Below, one piece after another: positions 1-9,609 of a DNA stretch of 64,000 nucleotides. The notes below the pieces were generated by a model. That model was not told where the DNA came from, did no database searches, and saw nothing but the letters and a program-made list of their open reading frames with translations. The stretch's first letter is position 1, and each line of letters starts with the position of its first letter. Where the stretch lies: NCBI RefSeq assembly GCF_003634045.1, contig NZ_RBIM01000004.1, positions 124,001 through 188,000 of the forward strand, given 5' to 3'. The DNA comes from Maricaulis maris. Lineage in GTDB: Bacteria > Pseudomonadota > Alphaproteobacteria > Caulobacterales > Maricaulaceae. Both the position numbers and the translations under genes were made by a program.

Positions 1-49
1 CGACGTGATCCATCGTCACGCCGCCGGTGCGTTTCTTGGTCCGGCTCAC
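1..49 (-). CDS. LacI-family transcriptional regulator, N-terminus only (runs off the left edge)
   Basis: Only the first 16 codons are inside the window. They begin with GTG at 49 and read MSRTKKRTGGVTMDHV. A basic arm followed by the first residues of a helix-turn-helix is how LacI/GntR-type sugar regulators begin (compare the family pattern VTxxDVAxxAGVS). A good ribosome binding site, GGGGAGGG, lies just upstream on the minus strand at about 52-60. The gene follows fructuronate reductase by 42 bases on the same strand, so a regulator of uronate catabolism is likely. The family call rests on the N-terminal arm only, so it is moderate; the rest of the gene is needed to confirm it. Confidence 0.55.
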   Translation of the reverse strand, partial: MSRTKKRTGGVTMDHV

Positions 50-91
50 ACGCCCTCCCCGTTTGCTGGTGATCCTGATCGCCGCCTCTCC

Positions 92-1588
92 TCAAGCATC
101 CGCCGGCTGCACCGGGCGGGCAAGCCCGGCCGCCACACAGCGGGCCGCACCGCGATCCAAAAGCCCCGCCAGCGCGTCTGTCAGCGCCGCTACCACGTCG
201 GGGCGACGTGCGAGGTCGCGCCCGAACACCGGTTCGATTGCCAGCAATGCCTGTACCTGCGCCGCAGGATCGGCACCGGCCCTGGCCAAGGCGTCACGGG
301 TCCGGTCTGCCAGCGGATCATCGACGTCATAGGCACGGCCTTGTTCATCCACACCCGTCTGCCAGCGCATCCAGGCGGCAATGGCGAGGCAGATCGCCGG
401 CGAGGCCAGACCAACCGCGAGCCGGTCCCGCAAGGTCGCCAGCAAGCGCTGCGGCAGTTTCTGCGACCCGTCCATGGCGATCTGGACCAAGCTGTGTTCC
501 AGCGCCGGATTGGCAAAACGTTGCACCAAGGCAGCGCGATAGGCCGCCGCGTCGAACCCGGCAGGTGCATCCAGCGTTGGCTGGGCCTCATCCCAAATCG
601 CATTGACGAGCGCGTCAAAGCCCGGCGCGGCCATCGCCTCGTGCACAAAACGGTGGCCCGCCAGCGCGCCGAGATAGGCCAGTGTCGAATGCGAGCCGTT
701 GAGCAGGCGCAGCTTGATCCGCTCCCAGGCGGCGACATCGTCGGTCATCTCGACGCCGACGGTTTCCAGGGGCGGGCGCCGGTCAGAGAACCAGTCCTCG
801 ACCACCCATTGGGTAAAACCCTCGGTCTTGACCATGGCCTCGTCGCGATAACCCAGACTGGCCTCGAGCGCGTCAATATCAGCCGCCGTTGTCGCCGGTA
901 CGATGCGGTCCACCATGGAAGAGGGAAAGGCCGCTTCGGTTTCGATCCAGCCGGCCAAATCCGGATCGAGCGCGTGGGCAAAGGCCAGCACCGCCTGGCG
1001 CGTACGCCGTCCATTGTCCGGGATATTGTCGCAGGACAGGGTGGTGAAGGGCGGCAGGCCAGCCATCCTGCGCGCCGCCAACGCCGCCACCAGAAGACCG
1101 GGCACACTGCACGGGCGGGCGGAGTCGGCGAGATCAGCGCGGATTTCCGGCGCCTCCAGCATCAGGGCACCGCTTTGCGGATCAAGCAGATAACCCTTCT
1201 CGGTCACGGTCAGTGTCACCAGGGCGGTATCGGGATGGGCCATCGCGGCAACCAGCGCTGCAGGGTCGTCCGGCGCGACCAGAACGTCGCGAATGGCCCC
1301 GATGATCTGGCGCCGCTCGCCATCGGCGTCGCGGATCTGGCAGGTATAGAGTCCGTCCTGAGGATTGAGCTGGCCGGCAACACGGGGCGAGCGCAACGAG
1401 GCACCGCAGATCATCCAGCCGGTCTCGCCCGCCGCCATAAGCGCATCGAAACAGACCGCCTGGTGCGCGCGGTGGAAAGCGCCCAATCCGAGGTGCACGA
1501 TCCCGACCGGCTGGCTGCGGTCATAGGTGGGACGAGCGATCCCGGTCGGCAGGTCCGCGATCCGGTCCGCCTGCAATCTCATCGGCAA
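92..1588 (-). CDS. uxuB: Fructuronate reductase / mannitol dehydrogenase family (D-mannonate oxidoreductase)
   Basis: 498 residues, the usual length for the polyol-specific long-chain dehydrogenase family. The N-terminal Rossmann part has the motif GIVHLGLGAFHRAHQA at about residues 29-44, typical of UxuB/mannitol dehydrogenases. The C-terminal helical half carries the conserved segment KLRLLNGSHSTLAYLG with the catalytic lysine region. It should reduce D-fructuronate to D-mannonate with NADH in the cytoplasm. It is divergent from a D-mannonate dehydratase with 140 bases between them, which makes fructuronate a better substrate guess than mannitol or tagaturonate. The next gene downstream on the same strand is a LacI-type regulator start. 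The family is certain; exact substrate is inferred from context. Confidence 0.9.
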   Translation of the reverse strand: MPMRLQADRIADLPTGIARPTYDRSQPVGIVHLGLGAFHRAHQAVCFDALMAAGETGWMICGASLRSPRVAGQLNPQDGLYTCQIRDADGERRQIIGAIRDVLVAPDDPAALVAAMAHPDTALVTLTVTEKGYLLDPQSGALMLEAPEIRADLADSARPCSVPGLLVAALAARRMAGLPPFTTLSCDNIPDNGRRTRQAVLAFAHALDPDLAGWIETEAAFPSSMVDRIVPATTAADIDALEASLGYRDEAMVKTEGFTQWVVEDWFSDRRPPLETVGVEMTDDVAAWERIKLRLLNGSHSTLAYLGALAGHRFVHEAMAAPGFDALVNAIWDEAQPTLDAPAGFDAAAYRAALVQRFANPALEHSLVQIAMDGSQKLPQRLLATLRDRLAVGLASPAICLAIAAWMRWQTGVDEQGRAYDVDDPLADRTRDALARAGADPAAQVQALLAIEPVFGRDLARRPDVVAALTDALAGLLDRGAARCVAAGLARPVQPADA

Positions 1589-1696
1589 ATCGCCCGACCG
1601 AAACGCTGTCGCACGCCCGCTCTCGTCGCCATCGCCTGTCCCCTTATGTCCGGATCTGCGTCAAAGTTGACAGAGCCGCAGCGGCGCGTCAATCAA

Positions 1697-1707
1697 TTGT
1701 CTGACAA
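1697..1707. promoter_or_regulatory. Perfect 11-bp palindromic operator candidate in the uxuB/manD divergent promoter region
   Basis: The sequence TTGTCTGACAA is a perfect inverted repeat around a central T. It lies 22 bases before the manD start and about 110 bases from the uxuB start. The same ten bases, TGTCTGACAA, occur twice (minus strand) upstream of the TonB receptor at 54915-58016. Odd-length palindromes of this form are common for GntR/FadR-family regulators. The cognate regulator cannot be assigned; the LacI-type gene at the window edge is one candidate by position. Confidence 0.55.
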
Positions 1708-1728
1708 GAAAGCGCGCCGGAGCCCGCC

Positions 1729-2937
1729 ATGAGGATAATCGCAGCCAAAGTCATCGTGACCTGCCCCGGTCGCAACTTCGTGACGCTGAAAATAGAGACC
1801 GACCAGGGCCTTCACGGCATCGGCGACGCGACGCTCAACGGGCGGGAAAAGGCCGTCGTCGCCTATCTGGAAGAGCATGTGATTCCGCTCCTGATCGGCC
1901 GCGACGCGCACCGGATCGAGGATATCTGGCAATATCTCTATCGCGGGGCCTATTGGCGTCGCGGCCCCGTCACCATGTCGGCGATCGCGGCTGTTGATAC
2001 CGCACTCTGGGACATCAAGGCCAAAGCGGCGGGCATGCCACTCTATCAATTGCTTGGCGGTGCCTCGCGCGATGGCGTCCTGGTCTATGGCCATGCCAAT
2101 GGCGCCGATATCGAGGAGACCGTCGACGCGGTCGGCCGCTATCAGGACATGGGCTACAAGGCGATCCGGGCCCAGTCCGGCGTACCGGGGGTCAAGGGGG
2201 CCTATGGCGTTGGCAAGGGTGGTCTCTATTACGAGCCCGCCGACAGTACCTTGCCGAGCGAGACTGTTTGGACGACCTCGACCTATCTCGACCACGCGCC
2301 AAAACTCTTCGAACGCCTGCGCGCCACCTACGGGCCGGAAATCGAGCTGTTGCACGATGTCCACCACCGCCTGACCCCGATCGAGGCGGCCCGGCTGGGC
2401 AAATCACTGGAACCCTTTCGCCTGTTCTGGATGGAGGACTGCACGCCGGCGGAGAACCAGGACGCCTTCCGCCTCGTACGCCAACACACCACGACCCCGC
2501 TCGCAGTCGGCGAGATCTTCAATTCGATCCATGACTGCCGAACGCTGATCGAGGAACAATTGATCGACTATATCCGCACCACCGTGGTGCACGCCGGCGG
2601 CATCACCCATCTGCGCCAGATCGCCGGGCTGGCCGCGCTCTATCAAGTGCGCACCGGTTGTCATGGCGCCACCGACCTGTCGCCGGCCTGTATGGGCGCG
2701 GCGCTGCACTTTGATCTCTGGGTGCCCAATTTCGGAATCCAGGAATATATGCGCCATTCCGAAGAAACCGACGCCGTCTTCCCGCACGCCTATACGTTTA
2801 ATGACGGCTATCTCCATCCCGGCGAGGCGGTCGGCCACGGCGTCGATATCGACGAGGCGCTGGCCACAAAATACCCCTATGACCCCAAGCAGCTTCCCGT
2901 CGCCAGACTGACCGACGGCTCGATATGGAATTGGTAG
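1729..2937 (+). CDS. manD: D-mannonate dehydratase, enolase superfamily (ManD/RspA type)
   Basis: 402 residues, matching ManD of the enolase superfamily. It begins [20 protein letters not shown] as in that family. The capping domain is N-terminal. The barrel has the metal-binding and catalytic segments [37 protein letters not shown] and LAVGEIF. The segments with Tyr-Arg in the RAQSGVPG region and the HGATDLSP motif are also characteristic. It dehydrates D-mannonate to 2-keto-3-deoxy-D-gluconate (KDG), the step after fructuronate reductase encoded divergently. The downstream esterase starts 3 bases after this stop codon and is probably co-transcribed. KDG kinase is encoded elsewhere in the window at 23797-24774. 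RspA-like proteins vary in activity, but the uxuB neighbour supports true ManD function. Confidence 0.9.
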   Translation: MRIIAAKVIVTCPGRNFVTLKIETDQGLHGIGDATLNGREKAVVAYLEEHVIPLLIGRDAHRIEDIWQYLYRGAYWRRGPVTMSAIAAVDTALWDIKAKAAGMPLYQLLGGASRDGVLVYGHANGADIEETVDAVGRYQDMGYKAIRAQSGVPGVKGAYGVGKGGLYYEPADSTLPSETVWTTSTYLDHAPKLFERLRATYGPEIELLHDVHHRLTPIEAARLGKSLEPFRLFWMEDCTPAENQDAFRLVRQHTTTPLAVGEIFNSIHDCRTLIEEQLIDYIRTTVVHAGGITHLRQIAGLAALYQVRTGCHGATDLSPACMGAALHFDLWVPNFGIQEYMRHSEETDAVFPHAYTFNDGYLHPGEAVGHGVDIDEALATKYPYDPKQLPVARLTDGSIWNW

Positions 2938-2939
2938 AC

Positions 2940-4949
2940 ATGACCGAATTTGCCCGCTCGAATGCCCTTCTGTCGCCAACCCTGGTGATTGCACTCGCCC
3001 TCGGCGCCTGTTCGGCCGGACAGCCGACCGTTGCTGCCGCCCGTATGGTGCGGGACAATCCCGCCACCCTCAATCTGCTCGACCCGATCTTCACCGATCA
3101 CATGGTGATCCAGCGCGACCAGCCGGCCACGATCTGGGGACAGGCCGAGCCGGGCACCACGGTCACTGTGCGCTTGGGCATCGACAGCCAGGACACCACA
3201 ACGGACGACGATGGCCGTTGGCAGGCGGTCTTTGCACCCCATTCAGCCGGCGAGCGGCTGGCGTTGGAAGTCGTCACCGCGCAGGGTGTCGAGCAGCGGG
3301 TCGATGATATCCTGGTCGGCGATGTCTGGCTGTGTTCCGGCCAGTCCAACATGGAATTCCCGGTGCATCGCGCGCTCAATCCGGGCAGCGAGATATCCGG
3401 CCCGCACAATCCCACCATACGTCTGCTCACAATCGCCCACGACAGTCAGGTCACGCCGCAGGCCGACCACGCCGATCCGGATGTCTGGCAGATTGCCTCA
3501 CCCGACAGCGTCCCTGATTTCTCCGCTGTCTGCTATTTCTTCGCCCGTGAGCTGCAAGCCCGTATCGATGTCCCGATGGGACTGATCGACGCCTCCTGGG
3601 GCGGGTCCCAGATCGAAGCCTGGATCAGTGCCGATGGCTTGCGCACGAACGGCGACTTCAACGCTTCGCTCGACACGCTGGCCCTCTATGCCACCGATCG
3701 TGCCGCCGCCAGCGCCGGCTTTGGCGTCGAATGGGAAGCCTGGTGGCAGGACGCCGCCGGCACGACGCCATGGACCGATGAGGCCGTGATGGCCGAACCC
3801 GGCCAGCCGGCACCGGCGCAGATGGGCGATTGGCGCAGCTGGGACATCGAAGGGATGGACCGGCATCTGGGCATGGTCTGGTTCACGCGACAAATCGAGC
3901 TGGATGCCGTGCAGGCAGCCCAGGACGCCTGGATCGATCTCGGCGGGATCGACGAAGTTGATGCCAGCTGGGTCAATGGCCAATTCGTTGGCGCGACCTT
4001 CGGCTGGGGGTCCGGCCGCACCTATGACCTGCCGCAAGGCAGCCTGCGCGCCGGCAGCAACATGATCGCAGTCAATGTCCTCAACACCTGGGGTGCCGGC
4101 GGCATGGTCGGCCCGGACGAGGCTGTCCGCCTGCGCTTTGCCGATGGCAGCACCGTGGCGCTGGCCGGCGATTGGCGCTTTGCGCCGGTTCCATCCTCGA
4201 TCGGATCACCACCGCGGGCGCCATGGGAATCCGTCGGCGGGCTGACCGGCATGTATAACGGCATGATCGCACCGCTCGAACACACCCGCTTGGCCGGCAT
4301 GATCTGGTATCAGGGCGAATCCAATACCGGGCGGGCCGACGCCTATGAGGGGTTGCTTGAGACACTCCTGGCCGATTGGCGCAACCAGTTCGGCGCGGAC
4401 ATGCCGGCCCTGATCGTGCAGCTGGCCAATTTCGGCGCCCTGGCGGACCAGCCGGTCAATTCCGGCTGGGCCCGGGTGCGCGATGCCCAACGCCGGGTCG
4501 CCGAGCGTGATCCACGCGCCGGCCTGGTGGTCACCATCGATATTGGTGACCGGCTCGACATTCATCCGCCCAACAAGCAGGAAGTCGGGCGCCGCGCAGC
4601 CCGCGCCGCCCTCCACGTCCTGCACGATGGCGCCGGGACCGGCTGGGGTGCACGGCCACGCGACGCTCGCCGAGCGGATGATCAAATCGTGCTGCGTTTC
4701 GACGATGTCGAGGGTGGTCTGCATGCCATGAGCACGGATGCGCCGGGCGGTTATGAAGCCTGCAATGCCGACGATTGCCGCTATGTTCCGGCCCGGCTGG
4801 CCGATGATCACATCGTGCTGTCGCTGTCCCCGGATGCGGGACTCATTAGCCATGTACGCTATTGCTGGGCCGACGCACCGATCTGCCCGCTCTATGACGG
4901 AGCCGGCCTGCCGGTCGGCCCGTTCGAGCTGGCTGTGGTCCGGGAATAG
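2940..4949 (+). CDS. Sialate O-acetylesterase-like SGNH carbohydrate esterase with inserted jelly-roll domain, lipoprotein
   Basis: 669 residues from the ATG at 2940; an in-frame ATG at 2925 overlaps manD, but the signal sequence favours 2940. The N-terminus has a hydrophobic stretch and a lipobox ending LALGAC, so an exported lipoprotein is likely. The block GDVWLCSGQSNMEFPV contains the GQSNM nucleophile serine of the SASA family; a later GMIWYQGESNT block belongs to the same fold. Between them, about residues 270-420, sits an insertion resembling a beta-galactosidase-type sugar-binding jelly roll (WFTRQIELD, NVLNTWGAGGM). This arrangement is like acetylxylan esterases of family CE20. It probably deacetylates a plant or algal polysaccharide feeding the glucuronate pathway. 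A DIHPPNK segment near residue 545 probably holds the catalytic Asp-His. Substrate is unproven. Confidence 0.82.
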   Translation: MTEFARSNALLSPTLVIALALGACSAGQPTVAAARMVRDNPATLNLLDPIFTDHMVIQRDQPATIWGQAEPGTTVTVRLGIDSQDTTTDDDGRWQAVFAPHSAGERLALEVVTAQGVEQRVDDILVGDVWLCSGQSNMEFPVHRALNPGSEISGPHNPTIRLLTIAHDSQVTPQADHADPDVWQIASPDSVPDFSAVCYFFARELQARIDVPMGLIDASWGGSQIEAWISADGLRTNGDFNASLDTLALYATDRAAASAGFGVEWEAWWQDAAGTTPWTDEAVMAEPGQPAPAQMGDWRSWDIEGMDRHLGMVWFTRQIELDAVQAAQDAWIDLGGIDEVDASWVNGQFVGATFGWGSGRTYDLPQGSLRAGSNMIAVNVLNTWGAGGMVGPDEAVRLRFADGSTVALAGDWRFAPVPSSIGSPPRAPWESVGGLTGMYNGMIAPLEHTRLAGMIWYQGESNTGRADAYEGLLETLLADWRNQFGADMPALIVQLANFGALADQPVNSGWARVRDAQRRVAERDPRAGLVVTIDIGDRLDIHPPNKQEVGRRAARAALHVLHDGAGTGWGARPRDARRADDQIVLRFDDVEGGLHAMSTDAPGGYEACNADDCRYVPARLADDHIVLSLSPDAGLISHVRYCWADAPICPLYDGAGLPVGPFELAVVRE

Positions 4950-4970
4950 ACGGTCGCGAACTTCGCGAAC

Positions 4971-6107
4971 TCAGCGCAAGGGCCCGGTCGTGTACAATCG
5001 GATTTTGAGCCCGCCATGATCGACCGGCCGCCCCGGCGGTTCGAATGGCAGGCGCGTGGCCCGGGCCAGCGCGGGGTCGGTGGTCACAATCGCGGCTCGC
5101 CAACCGGAGAACCGCATCCGAAGTGCATCGCCCAGCGCACCATACACCGCATACAGGGATTTTTTGTTCCCGATCCGGGCGCCATACGGCGGATTGGCAA
5201 TGACCAAGCCTGGCGCTTCGGCGGGGCAGGACAATTCCTTGACAGGCGTGATGTCGAACGCCGTCATGGCCGCGACACCGGCGCGTTCGGCGTTTGTCCG
5301 GCTCATCCGGATCGCGCCTGCATCACGATCCGAGCCGAAACAACGGGTTTCCGACCTCGCGGTGGCGGCCTGTTCACTACGCTCCGCCTTCATCACGCGC
5401 CAAGCCCGGGCATCGAAACCGGCCAGAAGTTCGAAGGCAAATGCCCGGCCGCGGCCCGGCAGGAGGCCGGCCCCCATTTCGGCGGCCTCGATCACGAATG
5501 TTCCGGAGCCGCACATCGGGTCAAGCACCGGCTCGACACCGTCAAACCCCGCTTCACGCAGGAAGAGTGCCGCCAGGGTTTCGCGCATCGGCGCCTTGTT
5601 GACCTCGGCCTTGAAACCGCGCCGGTGCAGGAGTTCGCCGGAGGTATCGACGCTCAGCGTGCACAGATTGTCCTCGATCCGGACCCGCACACACAAGGCC
5701 GCCTCGTCATTCACCGGCGCACCGCAGACCGCTTCGATCGCTTTCGAGACACGCTCGGCAGCGGCACCGGCATGATAGATTTTCGAGCGGCGGCAACTTG
5801 CTTCAACGCGGACCGGGACATCCGGACGAAGTAAGCCTTTCCAGTCGACCCGGTGGGCGAGCTTGTCGAGTTGCGACAGGTGGACAACGCGGAAAGCGTC
5901 GATCCGGGCCAGGATGCGGCTGGCGCCACGGATTTCCAGATTGGCCCGCCACACATCCGGCCAGCCGCCCTGTATGGTCACACCACCCGGTTCAGGGCGC
6001 GGGGCTGCAAACCCTTTTTCCGACAATTCTGCGCAAAGCGTCGGCTCAAGCCCGGGAACCACGGCGAGGAATATTTCGAAGTCAGTTTCGCGTGTCATTG
6101 CGGACAT
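4971..6107 (-). CDS. THUMP-domain class I SAM-dependent RNA methyltransferase (RlmL N-domain/YcbY type)
   Basis: 378 residues. The N-terminal part (about 10-160) is a ferredoxin-like plus THUMP RNA-binding module. The C-terminal part is a Rossmann methyltransferase with the motif DPMCGSGTFVIEAA for SAM binding and ANPPYG, the NPPY motif of base N-methyltransferases. The family includes the 23S rRNA m2G2445 enzyme RlmL, which is longer in E. coli because it is fused to RlmK; the short form is common in Alphaproteobacteria. The gene converges on the esterase at 2940-4949 with 21 bases between stops. It is likely a housekeeping rRNA modification gene unrelated to the sugar genes. The exact modified base is inferred from the family only. 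Confidence 0.88.
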   Translation of the reverse strand: MSAMTRETDFEIFLAVVPGLEPTLCAELSEKGFAAPRPEPGGVTIQGGWPDVWRANLEIRGASRILARIDAFRVVHLSQLDKLAHRVDWKGLLRPDVPVRVEASCRRSKIYHAGAAAERVSKAIEAVCGAPVNDEAALCVRVRIEDNLCTLSVDTSGELLHRRGFKAEVNKAPMRETLAALFLREAGFDGVEPVLDPMCGSGTFVIEAAEMGAGLLPGRGRAFAFELLAGFDARAWRVMKAERSEQAATARSETRCFGSDRDAGAIRMSRTNAERAGVAAMTAFDITPVKELSCPAEAPGLVIANPPYGARIGNKKSLYAVYGALGDALRMRFSGWRAAIVTTDPALARATRLPFEPPGRPVDHGGLKIRLYTTGPLR

Positions 6108-6144
6108 CTAGCCGAGAACGGCCCGGGAGGCGACCACAAGCCAC

Positions 6145-7230
6145 TCAGGCCTGACCGATCTCGTCCATCGCAATCGCCAGTGACTTCACCACCGCGTGGC
6201 AGGATGCCCCCTCGGAGATATCCAGCGCCGCGACAGAGCGGCGGGTCACGCGCGCCAGCACCGGCCCCGCCGGCGTGGTGAGTGTCACGAGTGCCGCCGC
6301 AGGGTCGATAACCGCGACACGCTCGACAACCGCGGGCAAGACATTAAGCGCCGACAGACCGACCGGGGGGCCGCGCGAAATCAGGACATCCGTGGCCGCA
6401 ATGCGCAAGCGAACCGATCCGTCTGCCGGTCCGACAAAATCCGGCAGGAAGAGCGGAACACCACCAGCCGATAACTCCGTGACGCCGTCAGGATGGCGAC
6501 GCTCGACCCGCGCACTGATTATCGCGCCCGCTTGGTCGGCCCCCGACGGCAGAAGGGCCGGATTGCCCAGAACCTGCGCCGCACTGCCCTGGCCGATGAC
6601 CTTTCCGTCATCGAGCACAACGACCGTCGTCGCCAGCCGAACCACTTCCGACACGGAATGCGAAACATAGAGGATCGGGATCGAGAGTTCGTCACGCAAG
6701 CGTTCGAAATAGGACAGGATTTCGGCTTTGCGAGGCCCGTCCAATGCTGCCAGCGGCTCGTCTGCCAACAGGAGGTCCGGATTGCTGAGCAAGGCGCGAC
6801 CGATTGCAACCCGTTGCCGTTCACCGCCGGACAGACCCGCGATGGGCCGGTCCAGCAGCGCCCCAATTCCGAGCAGGTCGACGACGGGGCCGAGATCGCC
6901 AGCGCTGGCTCGCCCGGACGCGAAACGCCGACCGTAAAGCAGGTTGCCCCGGACATTCAGATGCGGAAACAGGCGGTCATCCTGAAACACACACGCCAGC
7001 CACCTGCGATGCGGTGGCGTGAACACGCCCGCATCCGTGTCATTGAGACAGCGGCCATCAATACTGATGTGCGCGTGCTGCGGCCGGTACAGGCCGCACA
7101 CCGCATTGACCAGGCTGGACTTGCCGGCACCCGAACGCCCGAACAGCACTGTCACACCGGCCGGCGCTTCAAACTGCGCATCCAGCGCGAAATCACCCAA
7201 TTGGTGCCGGATCGCGACCCGAAGACTCAT
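6145..7230 (-). CDS. modC: Molybdate ABC transporter ATP-binding protein
   Basis: 361 residues, normal for ModC. The ABC domain shows Walker [11 protein letters not shown], the signature [15 protein letters not shown] and Walker [13 protein letters not shown] followed by the H-loop region ILYVSHS. The C-terminal third (about 290-355) is a MOP/TOBE-like molybdate-binding domain ([20 protein letters not shown]), which separates ModC from other importers. It powers molybdate uptake for the molybdenum cofactor. The start overlaps the modB stop by four bases (ATGA type), so translation is coupled. Gene order modA-modB-modC is on the minus strand. Confidence 0.93.
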   Translation of the reverse strand: MSLRVAIRHQLGDFALDAQFEAPAGVTVLFGRSGAGKSSLVNAVCGLYRPQHAHISIDGRCLNDTDAGVFTPPHRRWLACVFQDDRLFPHLNVRGNLLYGRRFASGRASAGDLGPVVDLLGIGALLDRPIAGLSGGERQRVAIGRALLSNPDLLLADEPLAALDGPRKAEILSYFERLRDELSIPILYVSHSVSEVVRLATTVVVLDDGKVIGQGSAAQVLGNPALLPSGADQAGAIISARVERRHPDGVTELSAGGVPLFLPDFVGPADGSVRLRIAATDVLISRGPPVGLSALNVLPAVVERVAVIDPAAALVTLTTPAGPVLARVTRRSVAALDISEGASCHAVVKSLAIAMDEIGQA

Positions 7231-7919
7231 CGGCCACTCACCCGCCGCGCGACGCGGCGCGCCAGGATTTCCGACGCAATCAGCGCTGATATCGAGATCA
7301 CGACCGAGATCACCACCAAGCGCATGGCCGACGCCTCGCCGCCGGGAACCTGCAGGAAAGCATGGATTGCGGTTGGCAGGGTCTGGGTCTGGCCGGGGAT
7401 GTTGGCGACGAAAGTGATGGTCGCTCCGAACTCACCCATGGCCTTGGCGAAGGCAAGGATGGCGCCCGCCACAACACCGGGAAGCGCCAGTGGAAGGGTC
7501 ACGGTCAGAAATACCCAGGCCGGCCCCGCACCCAGCGTCGCACTGGCCTGCTCCAGCCTTGGATCGACCGCCTCTATCGAGAGGCGGATCGCCCGCACCA
7601 TCAGCGGAAAGGCCATGATGGCGGCGGCCAGCACGGCGCCCGTCCAGCGAAAGGCAAACACAATGCCGAAGGGCTCAAGCAGGGCCCCGACCGGCCCTTG
7701 GGTGCCGAATGCGAGCAACAGCAGATACCCCGTCACCACGGGCGGCAGGATGAGTGGCAAATGCACAAGGGCATTGAGGACTGACCGACCGGGAAACCGA
7801 CCGCGCGCCAACAAATGCGCCACCCACAGGCCGGGTGGCAGGCTGAGCAAGGTCGCCCAAGCGGCCACACGCAGTGACAGCATCACCGCCTGCCATTCCT
7901 GCGCACTCAACCCGTCCAT
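7227..7919 (-). CDS. modB: Molybdate ABC transporter permease
   Basis: 230 residues with about five hydrophobic spans. The cytoplasmic coupling (EAA) loop is visible as [22 protein letters not shown], and [26 protein letters not shown] is a hallmark of ModB. It forms the inner-membrane channel of the molybdate importer with ModA and ModC. It follows modA by 12 bases and overlaps modC by four bases. No molybdate-responsive ModE site could be recognised upstream. Confidence 0.93.
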   Translation of the reverse strand: MDGLSAQEWQAVMLSLRVAAWATLLSLPPGLWVAHLLARGRFPGRSVLNALVHLPLILPPVVTGYLLLLAFGTQGPVGALLEPFGIVFAFRWTGAVLAAAIMAFPLMVRAIRLSIEAVDPRLEQASATLGAGPAWVFLTVTLPLALPGVVAGAILAFAKAMGEFGATITFVANIPGQTQTLPTAIHAFLQVPGGEASAMRLVVISVVISISALIASEILARRVARRVSGR

Positions 7920-7931
7920 CGGCGCCGCCTC

Positions 7932-8705
7932 CTAGAATTCGCCAACGACAAACCCCTGCGCCGTCAGCACCGCTCGGGCCGGGTCGTCGCGTAGGAAGTC
8001 GATAAATTGCCGAACCGCATCGCGATCATTGCCGGTCGTTATCGCGACCGGATAAGCGATCGGTGGATGGCTGGCCACCGACAGGCGATAGAGGACAGAG
8101 ACACGGGGTTCGGCCCGCGCATCGCTCTGGTAGACAAGGCCCAACGGCGCTTCACCCAGCGCAACCAGCGCCAGGGCCGCGCGAACATTGTCGGCTTGCA
8201 CGATACGCGGCGACAGCTCATCCCAAAGTCCGCGTGATTGCAGTGCCGCCTGGCCGTAAATCCCGGCCGGGACAGAGGCGATCAACGCCATCGCCAAGGG
8301 CCTGTCACCGAGTTCCGCGAAACAGGCAGCGACGGTCAACTCGGGCCAGGTCTCGCGGCCGCCGCCATGACCGACCAGGACGAGCCGATTGCCGGCAAGG
8401 TCAAAGCGACTGTCCGGCTCGATCCAGCCCGCCGCCTCAAGCCAATCCATCCAGCCGGCATTGGCGGACATGACAATGTCAGCTGGCGCGCCATGCGCGA
8501 TCTGCCGAGCGATGGCCGGTGAGCCGGCGAAGGCCAGGGTCAGCCGGTGCCCGGTTTCGCGCTCGAAATCATCGCTGATCTGTTCCAGCGCGGTGCGCAA
8601 ACTCGACGCGGCAAACACCGTGATGTCGTCGGCATGGGACGGCGCCCGCCAGCCGGCGGCAAGGGTCAAGGCAGCCAGCACGCCGATGAGGACGTGAACC
8701 GGCAT
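7932..8705 (-). CDS. modA: Molybdate-binding periplasmic protein
   Basis: 257 residues from the ATG at 8705, which places a signal peptide (hydrophobic core HVLIGVLAALTLAAG, cleavage near SHADD) at the N-terminus. A GTG at 8753 would add 16 residues and overlap the SDR stop by eight bases; neither start has a strong ribosome binding site, so the start is uncertain. The mature protein begins ITVFAASSLRTAL, typical of ModA, and has the anion-binding serines of that motif plus FAGSPAIARQI. It captures molybdate or tungstate in the periplasm and hands it to ModB/ModC. It is tightly linked to an upstream SDR gene, a fusion of operons with no obvious functional meaning. Confidence 0.9.
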   Translation of the reverse strand: MPVHVLIGVLAALTLAAGWRAPSHADDITVFAASSLRTALEQISDDFERETGHRLTLAFAGSPAIARQIAHGAPADIVMSANAGWMDWLEAAGWIEPDSRFDLAGNRLVLVGHGGGRETWPELTVAACFAELGDRPLAMALIASVPAGIYGQAALQSRGLWDELSPRIVQADNVRAALALVALGEAPLGLVYQSDARAEPRVSVLYRLSVASHPPIAYPVAITTGNDRDAVRQFIDFLRDDPARAVLTAQGFVVGEF

Positions 8706-8745
8706 CCGGCAGCGCACGCCCAACTGCCGATCACAGGCCTTCAGA

Positions 8746-9429
8746 TCAGACACGACCCGTCACGGGCAGCAGAGCACCGGTCACTGCACGCGCCTGCTCA
8801 CTGGCGAGAAAGAGAATGACGGCTGCCAGATCATCCGGAGCGACCCAGTCGGACGGGTCCGCGTCCGGCATGTCGGCCCGGTTGGCCGGTGTGTCGATGA
8901 TGGATGGCAAGACGGCATTGACGGTGACCTTGCCGAGCAGCTCACGCGACAGGCTCTCCGTGAGACGTGCGACGCCGGCCTTTGACGCGGCGTAGGCGCC
9001 CATGCCCATGTCAGACTTGACGGCACCGGCGGCGCCAATGCTCACAATTCGCCCGGACTGGCTTTTGGTGAGCCAGGGCAAGGCCGCCTTGCTGGCGACA
9101 ACCGCGGTCCGCAGATTGATTGCGAACATGCGCTCCCAGCTTTCGACATCGCCGTCCTGCAGGGTCTCCCAGGCGAAACCACCCGCGATATTGAGCAGGG
9201 CATCGATACCGCCGCACTGGTCAGCGGCGTCTGCCATGGCTGCGCTGGCGGAGGCCGCATCCGTGAGGTCGACATCGCCGAGCCGGACATCACCGGCCAG
9301 GCCCGCCTTGTCACCAATTGATGCCCGGTCGATCAAGACCACCTGATAACCATCGGTCAGCGCGCGCCGCGCCGCCGCCTGCCCGAGAATGCCGGCACCG
9401 CCGGTAATCACGATCGTGCGCTTGCTCAT
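8746..9429 (-). CDS. Short-chain dehydrogenase/reductase
   Basis: 227 residues from the ATG at 9429; a longer frame to 9561 is open but its extra residues look non-coding, while MSKRTIVITGG is the normal SDR beginning. The NAD(P)-binding TGGAGILGQAAA motif, the NIAGG segment (NAG motif) and the catalytic YAASKAG (Tyr-x3-Lys) are present. The serine of the triad lies in SIGAAG. The substrate is unknown. It lies 180 bases downstream of the aminotransferase gene and overlaps the start region of modA, so it may be the tail of the GABA-type block or the head of the mod operon. Confidence 0.82.
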   Translation of the reverse strand: MSKRTIVITGGAGILGQAAARRALTDGYQVVLIDRASIGDKAGLAGDVRLGDVDLTDAASASAAMADAADQCGGIDALLNIAGGFAWETLQDGDVESWERMFAINLRTAVVASKAALPWLTKSQSGRIVSIGAAGAVKSDMGMGAYAASKAGVARLTESLSRELLGKVTVNAVLPSIIDTPANRADMPDADPSDWVAPDDLAAVILFLASEQARAVTGALLPVTGRV

Positions 9430-9609
9430 TGTCCATCCTGCTGTCTTGGCGTGGGTCGGGCGATATCCGCCCGGGCAAATATCGGACCCTTGCCGGTCCT
9501 GGCCCGAACCTATCGCAGCGCGCGACCCGATACCAATCACGGACTGCGGCGCGATCAGCATTGCAGACGTGACAGGGACATCACCCGGCCGGATCAGAAT
9601 ATGCCAAGC

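Noticed and set aside
5-1732. A long open frame on the plus strand opposite uxuB
   Set aside because: It is antisense to a clear 498-residue fructuronate reductase and its translation is Arg/Gly/His-rich with no family features, as expected from high-GC DNA.
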